This document shows, in pieces, positions 8,327 through 16,759 of a DNA stretch of 64,000 bases. A program made the position numbers and the translations under genes. How positions within the stretch are numbered: the first letter of the stretch is position 1; each line of letters begins with the position of its first letter. Location of the stretch: the NCBI RefSeq assembly GCF_030622045.1, contig NZ_CP130886.1:3857557-3921556 (forward strand), written 5' to 3'. The notes beneath the pieces are model-generated. The model did not search any database, was not told where the DNA came from, and saw only the letters and a program-made list of their open reading frames with translations. This stretch comes from Planctellipticum variicoloris (lineage in GTDB: Bacteria > Planctomycetota > Planctomycetia > Planctomycetales > Planctomycetaceae).

Positions 8327-8366
8327 GCCGCAAGTTGCTTTCCTGAAAGCAACTTGCGGCTTTTTC
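8327..8366 (+). terminator. Rho-independent terminator after the tRNA-Ser fragment
   Basis: A perfect 16-bp stem (8327-8342 with 8345-8360) with a two-base gap at the tip, followed by TTTTT. It is oriented on the + strand like the tRNA fragment and is likely the native terminator of the original tRNA gene. Confidence 0.85.
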
Positions 8367-8485
8367 TTTGCGGGAAAACGACCTTCCTGGTGCACGTTTG
8401 GTGCACAATCGGTGCGCCGGGAAGTGTCTCAGAGGCCGCAGCGAAAGCCGCGCGCCCGCCGGACTCGGGCGAAGGTGATGCGGCA

Positions 8486-9112
8486 TCAGTTGCCATGGCC
8501 TTCACCGTCGCCTTTTTTCGAACTCACGCTCATCCGCGAGACCGATGCCCCTCGCTCCCGCAAGTACGCCTTCGCCGAATCCGCCATCGTCACGAGGGCG
8601 GCCCCCATCATGATGGCGTCTTTCACGACGAGTCTCCCCGCTCCACTCAGATACGGAAATCCGTATTGTGCATCGCCGAGAGGCGGAACCCAGCATTCCG
8701 GCGTCGTGATAAGGAACGACAGCGTGACGAACGACATCACGAAAACCAGGAAGCTGCCGACCGCTGCTGCCTGCGGAATCCACGGGTGCAGGCAGAGCAG
8801 CAAACCATACAGAACAATCACAGTGCCCAAGCCGTACGCGAATTCGTAGGTGCGGTTCGCTTCGTGCCATGCCCGATTCTCGGTGTTCAGCACGCCCTCT
8901 GGGTTCTTGTGGGCTTTGTAGTTCCCGGGGTCGGAGTAGAAGAAGCTCATGGCCGGGCTGTTGGCGACGAACGGCACGATGCCGTCTGCCTCGTAGCGGA
9001 ACGCCTTCAGTCCGCCAATCCAGAGCAGTACGACAATCAACCCCGCCCGAGTCAGGGCAACGCCCGCCTTGTCCATCTGGGACGCCAGTTCAAACAGCTT
9101 CAGCACGCTCAT
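8486..9112 (-). CDS. DUF417 (YkgB/RclC-type) inner-membrane protein
   Basis: A 208-residue membrane protein with about four transmembrane helices. The N-terminal segment (LTRAGLIVVLLWIGGLKAFRYEADGIVPFVANSP) and the motif TTPECWVPP near the middle are typical of DUF417/YkgB proteins. The E. coli homologue RclC belongs to the reactive-chlorine resistance operon controlled by an AraC-type regulator. Here an AraC-family gene lies 57 bp upstream on the same strand, matching that arrangement. The C-terminal tail is hydrophilic. The exact stress sensed cannot be read from sequence. Confidence 0.85.
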   Translation of the reverse strand: MSVLKLFELASQMDKAGVALTRAGLIVVLLWIGGLKAFRYEADGIVPFVANSPAMSFFYSDPGNYKAHKNPEGVLNTENRAWHEANRTYEFAYGLGTVIVLYGLLLCLHPWIPQAAAVGSFLVFVMSFVTLSFLITTPECWVPPLGDAQYGFPYLSGAGRLVVKDAIMMGAALVTMADSAKAYLRERGASVSRMSVSSKKGDGEGHGN

Positions 9113-9169
9113 TTTCTATCTCCGTTAGAGCCAGCGGCGGCGGGTAGTCGGTGCTCCCGCCGTCAGGTC

Positions 9170-10108
9170 TCAAGTATCGGAGGCAACGGCAGAACGCGGA
9201 ATGGGCGCACGGTCGGAAAGCATGGACAGATTGCTTCCACCTCGGACCGCCGTCTCGAACTCCCGGAAAAAGGTCGGCGAATGGCCCGTCGCCTTTTTGA
9301 AGAGGCGGCTGAAGTACAGTTCGTCACCGAAGCCAAGCTCTCGCGAAACCTCCTTCACCGGCTTCAAAGTGTGAAGTAGCTGCCATTTGGCGTGGATCAG
9401 GATGCGGCTGCGGATCAGATCGGTCGGCGTTGTCCCGAGATGCTCCCGGACAATCCTGCCGAGCGTCTTCGGAGTCATGTGCAGCCGCTCCGCGTAGTCC
9501 GCGGGCGAGTGCAGCGTGTGATAGTTCTGCTCGATCAAGTCGCGCAGTTGGCCCAGGACCGGATGCCGAAGGTCCATTCCCGGCCCGCAGGCGCCGGCTC
9601 GGGAGGACTTGAGCCTCGTGGCCAGAATCAGTAGGACCTTCAGGTGTGCGAGCATGGCTTCGCCATAGGCGAGCTCGCGCTCCTCGTGCTCCTTTCGAAT
9701 GTGGTCGATCAAGTTCTTCACGTCGGATTTCGACTGTTCATCCATGACGACCACGGGAATTCCGTAGGGGTCGTTGAAGAGCAAGCCACTGCAGCCAACC
9801 TCCGCGTGGAATGTCTCGACGCACAGGAAGTTGGCGTGAAACTGAACCACCTCCGCTTGAACCGGGATGTCGGGGACAAACCGGATGTGCTGGTAGGGAA
9901 TGAAGAACAGCAACGCACCCGGCCCGAAGGTGAATTGCGAGGCGTCGGCCCAAAACATCCCGCTCCCGGACTCGATCAAGTAAACGGAGAAATAGTTCGT
10001 ACGGGCCGGCTCGAACGGTTTGGCATCGATTCGCATACTGCTGATGCGAATCGCCTGGCCGCCCTTGCGCGGATCAAACAGGTCGTGGGAGACGTTATTC
10101 TTCGCCAT
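9170..10108 (-). CDS. AraC-family transcriptional regulator
   Basis: A 312-residue protein with an N-terminal cupin-like sensor domain (GSGMFWADASQFTFGPGALLF and following strands) and a C-terminal double helix-turn-helix (AERLHMTPKTLGRIVREHLG and LGFGDELYFSRLFKKATGHSP). Its first codons overlap the end of the ScdA_N-like gene by 14 bases, and it precedes the DUF417 gene, so the three probably form one unit. It likely activates this unit in response to a small-molecule or oxidant signal. Cysteines at the C-x-E region (FLCVETFHAEVGCSG) could serve redox sensing; this is speculation. Confidence 0.88.
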   Translation of the reverse strand: MAKNNVSHDLFDPRKGGQAIRISSMRIDAKPFEPARTNYFSVYLIESGSGMFWADASQFTFGPGALLFFIPYQHIRFVPDIPVQAEVVQFHANFLCVETFHAEVGCSGLLFNDPYGIPVVVMDEQSKSDVKNLIDHIRKEHEERELAYGEAMLAHLKVLLILATRLKSSRAGACGPGMDLRHPVLGQLRDLIEQNYHTLHSPADYAERLHMTPKTLGRIVREHLGTTPTDLIRSRILIHAKWQLLHTLKPVKEVSRELGFGDELYFSRLFKKATGHSPTFFREFETAVRGGSNLSMLSDRAPIPRSAVASDT

Positions 10109-10316
10109 GTGTCGCAGGATCGCTTTCCTCCGCCTTCAGACAATCGAGCAGTTTCAGCAGGACCACGCGGTCATCCAGTCCTTCTTGGCGGCAGGCATAC
10201 GCCAACGACTTTCCGCCGCAGGAGTAGTCGATCCCGAACTCCTGAAATACAGCAAGGGTTGCTGGATGCTCAATGACCCAATCGGGGACGGGCGAATCGA
10301 GGTCGCAATCGCTCAT
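10095..10316 (-). CDS. Stand-alone ScdA_N (DUF542) domain protein
   Basis: A 73-residue protein containing the ScdA N-terminal motif: FQEFGIDYSCGGKSLAYAC, with the conserved Cys of the di-iron Fe-S repair family (RIC/ScdA/YtfE). Full-length family members carry an additional hemerythrin-like domain, absent here. Stand-alone versions occur and are linked to nitrosative and oxidative stress. It is the first gene of the AraC/DUF417 unit; a GGAGG lies about 12 bases before the ATG. Confidence 0.8.
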   Translation of the reverse strand: MSDCDLDSPVPDWVIEHPATLAVFQEFGIDYSCGGKSLAYACRQEGLDDRVVLLKLLDCLKAEESDPATHGEE

Positions 10317-10649
10317 TTCATCTCGCCTCCACCGACCGGCAGCACGCCTTCACCGAAGTCGAGTCCACGGCAGTGGTTGACCAACCGTCAACTGGCAAAC
10401 GATCGCGAGGCGCGACGCCGAGAGACGTTGGCAACCAGCGAGAGCCGCCGCCGCGCCGTCGCGCGGCCGACCGCTTACATTCCGAGTGCGAGTACGGCCT
10501 ACAGTACGACCCGCAGAAAAGTGGCAGTACCCATTTCTCCCGCACAACATGATATGTCCCGCACCGACTTGCACGGCTCTGCAAAGAATGCGAAACGCCC
10601 TGTATACCCATAAAAACATGGCGTTTTTGAGCGTCTCGGCAGGGGCTTC
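10317..10649. other. Intergenic stretch without a recognisable gene
   Basis: Short open frames on both strands lack family resemblance. The right part (about 10495-10640) is locally less GC-rich. It should hold the promoter of the minus-strand unit that begins at 10316, but no convincing -35/-10 pair was found. The right boundary is the end of the IS3 element. Confidence 0.4.
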
Positions 10650-10675
10650 TGGACTTCCTTACGCTTTGTGGGCGC
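10650..10675 (+). repeat. IS3 terminal inverted repeat, left
   Basis: 26 bp, TG at the outer end; pairs with 11559-11584 with three mismatches. Confidence 0.85.
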
Positions 10676-10685
10676 TGAGTTCAGG

Positions 10686-11297
10686 TTATGCCGCTTCGGC
10701 GAACTGGGCCGGGGTCTGACAGCCCAGGGCGGAGTGGCGGCGTTGACGGTCGTAGAACGCTTCGATGGACTCGAAGAGGCTCGGACCGGCGGCCGCACGC
10801 GTGCGGTACCCTTCGTCGTGGACCAGTTCCTTCGTCAACGTCGCAAAGAAGCATTCCGTCGGCGCGTTGTCCCAGCAGTTCCCCTTCCGGCTCATCGAGC
10901 ACGTGATCCCGTGCGCCTGAAGCTGCCGTTGATAGTGCTCGCTGGCGTACTGCACGCCGCGATCCGAATGCGCTGTCAGGCCGGAGTCGGGACGCTGACG
11001 GGTCAGCGCCATTTCCAGCGCATCCACCACCAGCCGGCTGTCGATCCGCTCCGACATCGACCAGCCGACAATCTGCCGGATGAACAGATCCGTATGCACT
11101 TGCGGCGCGCCGTACGTCTGACGGCTGGCCGTATGCACTTCCCGGATCTGCTCGGTAACTTCATGGCGACGGACGGCCCTGGGGCTCGGGCCGCGCCGAC
11201 GCCAGACGTAGTAGCCGCTGCGCGTCACGTCCAGCACGTCGCACTGCACGGCGACGGGCCACCGGGCCTGATGGTCGTCGATGAAGGTGTATCTCAC
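10686..11297 (-). pseudogene. IS3-family transposase OrfB, internally deleted
   Basis: A GTG start at 11297 overlaps the orfA stop by four bases (GTGA). The N-terminal region (RSGYYVWRRRGPSPRA) is normal, and the DDE core retains the second Asp (TAHSDRGVQYAS) and the Glu (NCWDNAPTECFFATLKxE-type segment). However the sequence jumps from TYGAPQVH directly to DLFIRQIVGWSM. The usual stretch with the first catalytic Asp (W-x-TDITY) is missing, roughly 75 residues. The protein, about 203 residues against some 280 normally, should be inactive. Confidence 0.85.
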
Positions 11298-11556
11298 TTC
11301 GACTCCTTCGCGAAGAAGGCCGTCGCTTTTTTCAAGATCTCGCGCTCCATCCCCAGCCGACGGTTCTCTTTCTCCACGGCGGTCTGATGCCCCTTGCCGG
11401 GGAAGGCTTGCGGCCCCTGCCCGGCGGCCTGACTCTGCCACTTCCGCAGCAGGTTGGCGTGCGCATCCAGCCGTCGGACCCCTTCCGCCGCCAACAGTCC
11501 CTGACACTTCACGAGTTCCACGACTTCCCGCTTGAACTCGGGATACGCTTTTTTTC
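11294..11556 (-). pseudogene. IS3-family OrfA (HTH), start codon lost
   Basis: The frame reads ARKKAYPEFKREVVELVK at its beginning and ends with the usual leucine-zipper-like segment LGMEREILKKATAFFAKES before a TGA at 11294. No ATG or GTG occurs between the inverted repeat and the first conserved residues, so normal initiation seems lost. OrfA normally provides DNA binding and is joined to OrfB by frameshifting. Confidence 0.75.
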
Positions 11557-11558
11557 GA

Positions 11559-11584
11559 GCGCCCACAAAACGTGGGGAAGTCCA
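11559..11584 (-). repeat. IS3 terminal inverted repeat, right
   Basis: Partner of 10650-10675; outer end CA. Confidence 0.85.
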
Positions 11585-11921
11585 GATCGGGGCTCCCCTG
11601 GTCGAGTGGAAGGCCGAGGAACTCCCGCAGCGACAGGCTGTCCGCACAGCGCCAGGCGATGCCACGCTGCGAGCCGAGCCCCTCGACGTACCCGACCAGC
11701 AGCCTGCGGAAGCAGACGCCCGGCGGCAGCGGCAGCGGCCGCTGACCGCGACGGTCGACTTCCTGATAGAATGCCAAGCAGCGATCCTCGATCCAACGGT
11801 CGAAGCGGGCGTCGGCGAACAGGCGGTTGCGGGCCTTGCAGAAGGGGCGCCCTTGCGACCGCGGCAACTGCTCCGCCGTGACAAACAGCGGCTCCTGCCG
11901 CGACTCATTCCGCCGTCCCAT
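11585..11921 (-). pseudogene. IS1182-type transposase, N-terminal fragment
   Basis: From the ATG at 11921 the peptide reads MGRRNESRQEPLFVTAEQLP and later VGYVEGLGSQRGIAWRCADS and LREFLGLPLD, which is the conserved N-terminal (DUF772-type) region of IS1182/IS5-like transposases. The homology stops exactly where the IS3 inverted repeat begins. The remaining two thirds with the DDE residues are absent from the window. IS3 insertion plus a flanking deletion is the likely cause. Confidence 0.8.
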
Positions 11922-12102
11922 CGCCATCGGCAAGACCTTTGTAGCCGGCCTGATCCGGAACCGGAGACAAAGATACCTGCCGGGGTTACGGTGCGGCAGG
12001 GACGGGGAAGACTTATAACGGACTGCCAGGGGTCCGGGGCTCTGGCGGCAACAACGCGTATGAACCCAATTGACAACACCGATCGCAGAGGTCGATTACT
12101 CG

Positions 12103-13188
12103 ATGACAAAGCCTCGCATCCTGATCGAAACGCTGTTGCCCACCCTCGTGGTCAGTCTGATACTGGGCGGGTTCTGCCTTGCCATCGGAATCGCTTTGCT
12201 GAGCGACGTGGGCCGCATCCAGGACTGGAGCGCGGCGGGGCGATTGTGGGCCTGGAGTGGCATTGTGCTGGGTGGCCTGTCTGCCTGCGGAGCCATGCTC
12301 TTTGCCGTTCGCGGCTGTCGTCAGTTACAGCGCTCATTTATGGACGTGAGCGAACGGGTCCATGTCGCTGCACAGCGTCTTGGCTCTGCCCCGATGCCTC
12401 AGAGCACCCGGCCGGCCGAATTGCTGGCGCAAGTCCGGTCGCTTCTGGAAGGGATCGATCGCGTGCTTGAAGAACGGCGGCAGCGCGAATGCGAGGTTCT
12501 CCGGGCCGATCAACTGGCCATGGTGGGACAAATTGCCGCGGGTGTCGCCCACGAATTGCGAAATCCCCTGACCTCGATCAAACTGCTCGTCCAGACAAAT
12601 CATCGGGAGGCGGGCAATCAGGGACTTCCAACCGATGATTTCGCCATTATCCAGCAGGAAATTCGCCGCATGGAGAGGTGCCTGCAGCAATTCCTCGACT
12701 TCGCACGGCCGCCTCGACCGGAGCACCGCCCGGTCGATCTCGCGCTCCTGGTGGAGCGCACGCTGGCCCTCGTTGTGGGGCGGGCCCGCAAGCAGCAGGT
12801 GACTTTGGACTTTTCTCCGCCTCCCGCGCCGGTCGTGGTCGAAGCGGACGAAGACCAAGTCCAGCAACTGCTTGTTAATCTGGTTCTGAACGCGTTGGAT
12901 GCGATGTCCGAGGGAGGGCGGATTGAGGTTCGCCTGCCGCTGCCGCGCGCGGGCGAGGTTGAACTGCAGGTGCTCGACACTGGACCGGGCATTCCCGCGG
13001 ACCTGTTTGGTCGACTCTTTGATCCTTTTGTCAGCACCAAGGAGACTGGGATTGGTCTGGGGCTGGCGGTCTCGCACCGCATTGCCAGTCGACATGGCGG
13101 CAGTCTTTCGGCGGTAAATCTTCCTGCAGGCGGCGCCTGCTTCACCTTGCGGTTGCCGACGTCTCAGCGGGTTGCTGTTGCGAACTAG
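12103..13188 (+). CDS. Membrane sensor histidine kinase (NtrB/ZraS type)
   Basis: A 361-residue kinase with two transmembrane segments near the N-terminus (about residues 10-33 and 45-65), a short linker, a HisKA domain with the phospho-acceptor at about His150 (GVAHELRNPLTSIK) and a HATPase domain with N (NLVLNALDAMSEGG), G1 (DTGPGIP) and G2 (GIGLGLAVSH) boxes. The ATG at 12103 has GAGGT about eight bases upstream and is preferred to an in-frame TTG at 12070. It ends 30 bp before the sigma54 activator gene and must be its partner. The very small extracytoplasmic loop suggests sensing within or at the membrane. Confidence 0.92.
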   Translation: MTKPRILIETLLPTLVVSLILGGFCLAIGIALLSDVGRIQDWSAAGRLWAWSGIVLGGLSACGAMLFAVRGCRQLQRSFMDVSERVHVAAQRLGSAPMPQSTRPAELLAQVRSLLEGIDRVLEERRQRECEVLRADQLAMVGQIAAGVAHELRNPLTSIKLLVQTNHREAGNQGLPTDDFAIIQQEIRRMERCLQQFLDFARPPRPEHRPVDLALLVERTLALVVGRARKQQVTLDFSPPPAPVVVEADEDQVQQLLVNLVLNALDAMSEGGRIEVRLPLPRAGEVELQVLDTGPGIPADLFGRLFDPFVSTKETGIGLGLAVSHRIASRHGGSLSAVNLPAGGACFTLRLPTSQRVAVAN

Positions 13189-13218
13189 CATCTGGAACTA
13201 GAAAACTGAGACCGTGCG

Positions 13219-14661
13219 ATGGCATCCCTTCTGGTGATTGATGACGAGGCTTCGATCCTGCACGCGTTCCGGCGAGCCTTCGGGCGGCCGGACATCGAAT
13301 TGCTGACGGCATCCTCGGGGCTGGAGGGGCTGGAGGCGGTCGCAGAGCACCAGCCGGATGTGGTCGTGCTGGACATCAATTTGCCGGATATGCCCGGATT
13401 GGAGGTCTTTCGGCGAATTCGATCACAAGATGCGCGGATCCCCGTGATTTTCATCACGGGGCATGGAACCACCGACACCGCCATCGAAGCCATGAAGCTC
13501 GGAGCATTTGACTATCTCCTGAAGCCGTTGGAACTCGCTCCTCTGGAGACGCTCATCGCACGGGCTTTCGAGATCAGCCGCCTGATGCGCGTTCCCGCCC
13601 GCACCGAAATCGAAGGGCCATCGGACGGAGCCGACATCATCATCGGCCGATGCCCGGCCATGCAGGAAGTCTACAAGTCCATTGGCCGGATCGCGCCGCA
13701 GGAAGTCACGGCACTGATCATGGGTGAGACCGGTACCGGGAAAGAACTTGTAGCGCGGGCGATCTATCAGCACAGCCGCCGGGCGACCGGCCCTTTTCTG
13801 GCGATCAACTGCGCCGCCATCCCCGAGAACCTGCTGGAAAGCGAGTTGTTGGGGCACGAGAAAGGCGCCTTCACCGGCGCGGATCGACGGCGCATCGGAA
13901 AATTTGAGCAATGTTCAGGCGGGACATTGTTTCTGGATGAGATTGGCGACATGACTCCGCTGACTCAGGCCAAGATTCTCCGTGTGCTGCAGGATCAGCA
14001 GTTCGAACGTGTCGGCGGCAATGAAACGATTAAGACCGATGTGCGGATCATCGCGGCGACGAATCGCGATCTGCAGCGCATGATCCTCGACAAGAAGTTT
14101 CGCAGCGACCTTTACTATCGCCTGAGCGTTTTCACCATCACCCTGCCGCCACTGCGGGAACGGGGCGAGGATCTCATGCTTCTCGTCCAATTCTTCCTCA
14201 ATCGCTATGGTCTGGAATTGGGCAAGGAGATCACGCAAACGAGTCCCGAGACCACGGAAATGCTCCGCCGGTATTCTTGGCCGGGAAACCTGCGCGAGCT
14301 GCAGAGCGTGATCAAGCAGGCTTTGCTGCAATCCACCGGGCCGGTTCTGCTCCCGGAATTTCTGCCCCAGTTTGTACAGGTCGGCGCGCAGTGCCGGGTG
14401 GAAACGCCCGGCACGACGCCATCCGAGTTGGACCGCCTGATTGACGACGGGCTGCGATCGAACGCTCCAGATCTCTATGAGTCAATCCTGAATCAAGTGA
14501 AACGTCGGTTGCTGACAAAGGCCCTTCAGGAAACGGGGGGCAACCAGTTGCGTGCCGCGAAGGCCCTGGGGATCTCGCGCAGCACATTGCGTAACGACTT
14601 AAAATCGCTCGGCATCAGCGTCGAGCGGCAGATCAGCAAGTCTGATGACCCCCTGGAGTGA
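13219..14661 (+). CDS. Sigma54-dependent response regulator (NtrC/ZraR family)
   Basis: A 480-residue protein with receiver (phospho-acceptor near Asp52 in [13 protein letters not shown]), AAA+ and Fis-type HTH domains. The AAA+ part has Walker A GETGTGKE, the sigma54-contact loop GAFTGA at about residue 216, Walker B FLDEIGD and the sensor region AATNRDL. The C-terminal HTH is [20 protein letters not shown]. It is phosphorylated by the kinase encoded just upstream and should activate -24/-12 promoters; two such promoters follow at 14817 and 16006. Confidence 0.95.
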   Translation: MASLLVIDDEASILHAFRRAFGRPDIELLTASSGLEGLEAVAEHQPDVVVLDINLPDMPGLEVFRRIRSQDARIPVIFITGHGTTDTAIEAMKLGAFDYLLKPLELAPLETLIARAFEISRLMRVPARTEIEGPSDGADIIIGRCPAMQEVYKSIGRIAPQEVTALIMGETGTGKELVARAIYQHSRRATGPFLAINCAAIPENLLESELLGHEKGAFTGADRRRIGKFEQCSGGTLFLDEIGDMTPLTQAKILRVLQDQQFERVGGNETIKTDVRIIAATNRDLQRMILDKKFRSDLYYRLSVFTITLPPLRERGEDLMLLVQFFLNRYGLELGKEITQTSPETTEMLRRYSWPGNLRELQSVIKQALLQSTGPVLLPEFLPQFVQVGAQCRVETPGTTPSELDRLIDDGLRSNAPDLYESILNQVKRRLLTKALQETGGNQLRAAKALGISRSTLRNDLKSLGISVERQISKSDDPLE

Positions 14662-14747
14662 GCCGCCAAGCCCTCCCCGCGTCCCCGTCGATCACGGGCG
14701 GACGACGAACTTGTGAGACTCGCCCTTGACCGGGCGCATTTCAGCCA

Positions 14748-14768
14748 ACTGGCCAGATTCCGGCCAGT
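14748..14768. promoter_or_regulatory. Inverted repeat, possible activator site
   Basis: ACTGGCC-N7-GGCCAGT, centred about 75 bp before the -12 element of the following sigma54 promoter. This is a plausible enhancer site for the adjacent NtrC-type protein. Only one perfect copy was found, so the assignment is tentative. Confidence 0.45.
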
Positions 14769-14816
14769 GGATGCTTCTCCATATTCCTGAATGCTCGTGT
14801 TTTGCAGCGAGACGCA

Positions 14817-14836
14817 CGCGGCACGCGAATTGCCTA
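14817..14836 (+). promoter_or_regulatory. Sigma54 (-24/-12) promoter of the DUF1508 gene
   Basis: CGGCACGCGAATTGCCT has GG at 14820-14821 and GC at 14832-14833, ten bases apart, close to the consensus TGGCACG-N4-TTGC. It lies about 110 bp before the DUF1508 start and downstream of a sigma54 activator gene. Confidence 0.7.
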
Positions 14837-14943
14837 AGTGACGGTCACCCAACGGGCCGAAGCCTCTTCACGTCGCCCGATGGCGTGGCCAAGGCGGTGC
14901 TTCCCAGTCCACGCGGCTCATCGCTCTTAAAGGAGACACGGCA

Positions 14944-15171
14944 ATGATGTTTTACGTCTATCGAGATGAAGACGGGTATTGGCGCTGGCGGTTGGTGACC
15001 GCGAGCAATCAGGTACTGGCCCAGTCCCCCAGGGCCTACCACCAGAAAGACGACTGCCGCGCGGTCATTCAGCTCGTGAGAAACTGCGGGATTGCGAGAG
15101 TTCATGAAATCCCCGTCCAGATGCCCCTCGAACAAGTTCCCGGCAATCAGGTTGTAAAAGCCTCGCTCTGA
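14944..15171 (+). CDS. DUF1508 (YegP-like) small protein
   Basis: A 75-residue protein with one DUF1508 unit: MFYVYRDEDGYWRWRLV followed by AQSPRAYHQKDDCRAVIQLV. The family forms a small alpha/beta fold, usually in tandem in YegP; a single unit is present here. Its role is unknown, though members are often stress-induced. A strong AAGGAG lies about nine bases before the ATG. The upstream -24/-12 promoter suggests control by the adjacent two-component system. Confidence 0.8.
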   Translation: MMFYVYRDEDGYWRWRLVTASNQVLAQSPRAYHQKDDCRAVIQLVRNCGIARVHEIPVQMPLEQVPGNQVVKASL

Positions 15172-15464
15172 GGCAACTGGGGCAAGTCCAAAACTTTCCG
15201 CGGTTGACGGAACGCTTAGACCAATCGAGCCGTGAAGTACCAGCTCATGGACTCGAATGCGGTATGGAACCGCAGCAGCAAACCGTCACACCGCAGCCTC
15301 CGACCCCACTTTACGAACGTGCAGAAACTTCCCCGCGGACCGGCGCGGCCGCACCGTACGTGCAAGCAGCTTCCACACAGGCCACTGCTGTCGTTCGCCA
15401 GTTGTGACCGCCAGTGTTGGCCGACTACGCCCTCGGAACAAACCCGAACATCACGACCACCTGA

Positions 15465-15863
15465 CGCTCACCTCTCAATGCCCCCGAACAACAGGCCCGG
15501 CAGCGGATTGATCCGCGGCTCGTGTCCGCCGGCTGGATCGCTCAAAACTATGCCGACTTGAACCTGTCTGCTGGGCGGGGGATCGCGGCCCCCGAATTCC
15601 CGCTCAAAACCGGGTTCGCCGACTATCTGCTGCACGCCGACGGCAAGGCGATCGGTGTCGTCGAAGCCCAACCGGTCGGGCATTCCCTGATCGGCGTTGA
15701 AACGCAGTCGACGAAGTATCTGGATAGGCTCCCCATGGAGGCCGCAGCGCACAACCCGGGCCGACTGCTGCAGACGCTGACAGGAGCGGGCAAGCCGCGG
15801 ACCCTGCACGGGGCGGCCCCGTGGGCTATGGTCAACGGGCTGCGAGCGGCTCAACTCGCTTGA
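15465..15863 (+). pseudogene. Type I restriction HsdR, N-terminal fragment
   Basis: The open segment from 15465 reads LVSAGWIAQNYADLNLSAGR, then EFPLKTGFADYLLHADG and VVEAQPVGHSLIGVETQS. This matches the N-terminal nuclease-proximal region of HsdR subunits (AGW...NLxAGxGVAxREFPLK...ADYLLxVDG...GVIEAKPxG). The homology ends around 15732, after which the frame continues with unrelated residues to a stop at 15863. There is no convincing start codon, and no helicase region or hsdM/hsdS genes are nearby. A decayed fragment; in the family the nuclease motif ends ExK, and here the K position reads Q (VEAQ). Confidence 0.75.
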
Positions 15864-16005
15864 ATGGCGCACAGTGGTCGATTCTGGCCAATTTGCTCAA
15901 TCCAGGACACCAGTCGATCGGTCGTGCCGGTCTAAGCGGCCATTGGCAAACGCGCCGACAGCTATGATCTGGGGCCAATGCGAAGGCCATTCCGACATTT
16001 GTTCG

Positions 16006-16025
16006 ATTGGCACGCAGCGTGCATA
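16006..16025 (+). promoter_or_regulatory. Sigma54 (-24/-12) promoter
   Basis: TTGGCACGCAGCGTGCAT, with GG at 16009-16010 and GC at 16021-16022 separated by ten bases. The -24 element is a perfect TTGGCACG. It lies about 95 bp before the small gene at 16120. Confidence 0.75.
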
Positions 16026-16119
16026 GATAGCGTTTCAGAACTAGCCATGTAATCCGTCGCCCACTTCCGCAGAGCGATTCTGCGGGGCCGATACGCCGGC
16101 TGAATTGAAGGAAGGAATC

Positions 16120-16407
16120 ATGCTTATTTCTGGAGTATCTACGTCTCCACAAGTGGCAGAGGGTCCCATTCAGGCGATCGACCTCGTCAGCCGCACGGTC
16201 GCAGTTCTGTTGCACGAAGATGGGTTTCTCATCTTCGATGTCCCCCCCCATTGTGAGGTTCGACTCAACGGAGAACGGGTGAAACTCCGCCTCCTCCAAC
16301 CGGGCGATCGGGTCCAGATCGTCTTCTGCCGAAAGCGTGGCATTCTAACCGCAATGAGTCTGAACGTCACGACACGTCAACCTGCGATGAAGGAGGAATG
16401 CAAATGA
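16120..16407 (+). CDS. Small beta-rich protein, function unknown
   Basis: A 95-residue protein. After a short N-terminus it alternates hydrophobic strands (PIQAIDLVSRTVAVLLHEDG, IFDVPPHCEVRLNGERV, LQPGDRVQIVF), which suggests a small beta-barrel similar to DUF5666-like or OB folds. I cannot name a family. The ATG at 16120 is preceded by GGAAGGA. An upstream -24/-12 promoter suggests the neighbouring NtrC-type regulator controls it. Confidence 0.65.
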   Translation: MLISGVSTSPQVAEGPIQAIDLVSRTVAVLLHEDGFLIFDVPPHCEVRLNGERVKLRLLQPGDRVQIVFCRKRGILTAMSLNVTTRQPAMKEECK

Positions 16408-16472
16408 ACCGCGACTTTCCCCCGCATTTTTCCCCCTTCGACCACGTCCAATCAACCGTTCGCAGTCAGTGA
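16404..16472 (+). CDS. Possible 22-residue mini-ORF
   Basis: An ATG overlaps the previous stop (ATGA) and has an excellent AAGGAGG seven bases upstream. The product (MNRDFPPHFSPFDHVQSTVR plus two residues) ends at 16472. It is either a very small protein or the surviving start of a truncated gene. Confidence 0.3.
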   Translation: MNRDFPPHFSPFDHVQSTVRSQ

Positions 16473-16759
16473 TACGGGCGTGTGCCTGGCTCTGCTGCGA
16501 TGACAGACCCACACGCGCCGGTTCTGACACGATCCGCCCGCTCCTGCGATGCCAACCTGCTTGCTGAGCAGATCGTTACGCATCAGCCAACGGCGCGAAA
16601 CGAGATTGAAGTGGATCTCGGCCGCGCGGGGTCGGGATATCGCTCGGCAATGAGTTGGCACAATCGGTCTCCCAGCTCTGGAATCCCGCACTTCCACGAC
16701 ACTCAGATATCAATCGTTCGGGCGAGCTCCCGAATCGTCAGTTCGGAAAGGATTTTCTC
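16473..16759. other. Intergenic stretch before the Rnk-like gene
   Basis: No gene is recognised here. A TTGGCACA lies at about 16648, but the -12 position ten bases on reads CT instead of GC, so it is at best a weak sigma54 site. Confidence 0.35.

Larger units (their letters stand above)
10650..11584 (-). mobile_element. Decayed IS3-family insertion sequence
   Basis: A 935-bp element bounded by 26-bp inverted repeats that match at 23 positions, beginning TGGACTTCC and containing the block TTTGTGGGCGC (10650-10675 and the complement of 11559-11584). The inside carries orfA and orfB on the minus strand. No clear short target duplication is visible (TTC on the left, GAT on the right). The left flank does not continue the IS1182-type gene found on the right flank, so a deletion has removed sequence on the left. 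Confidence 0.85.

Noticed and set aside
10647-11587. Target-site duplication of the IS3 element
   Set aside because: The flanking triplets differ (TTC and GAT), and the left flank has been altered by deletion.
16646-16665. Third sigma54 promoter before the Rnk-like gene
   Set aside because: The -24 box TTGGCAC is good, but the -12 dinucleotide at the right distance is CT, not GC.
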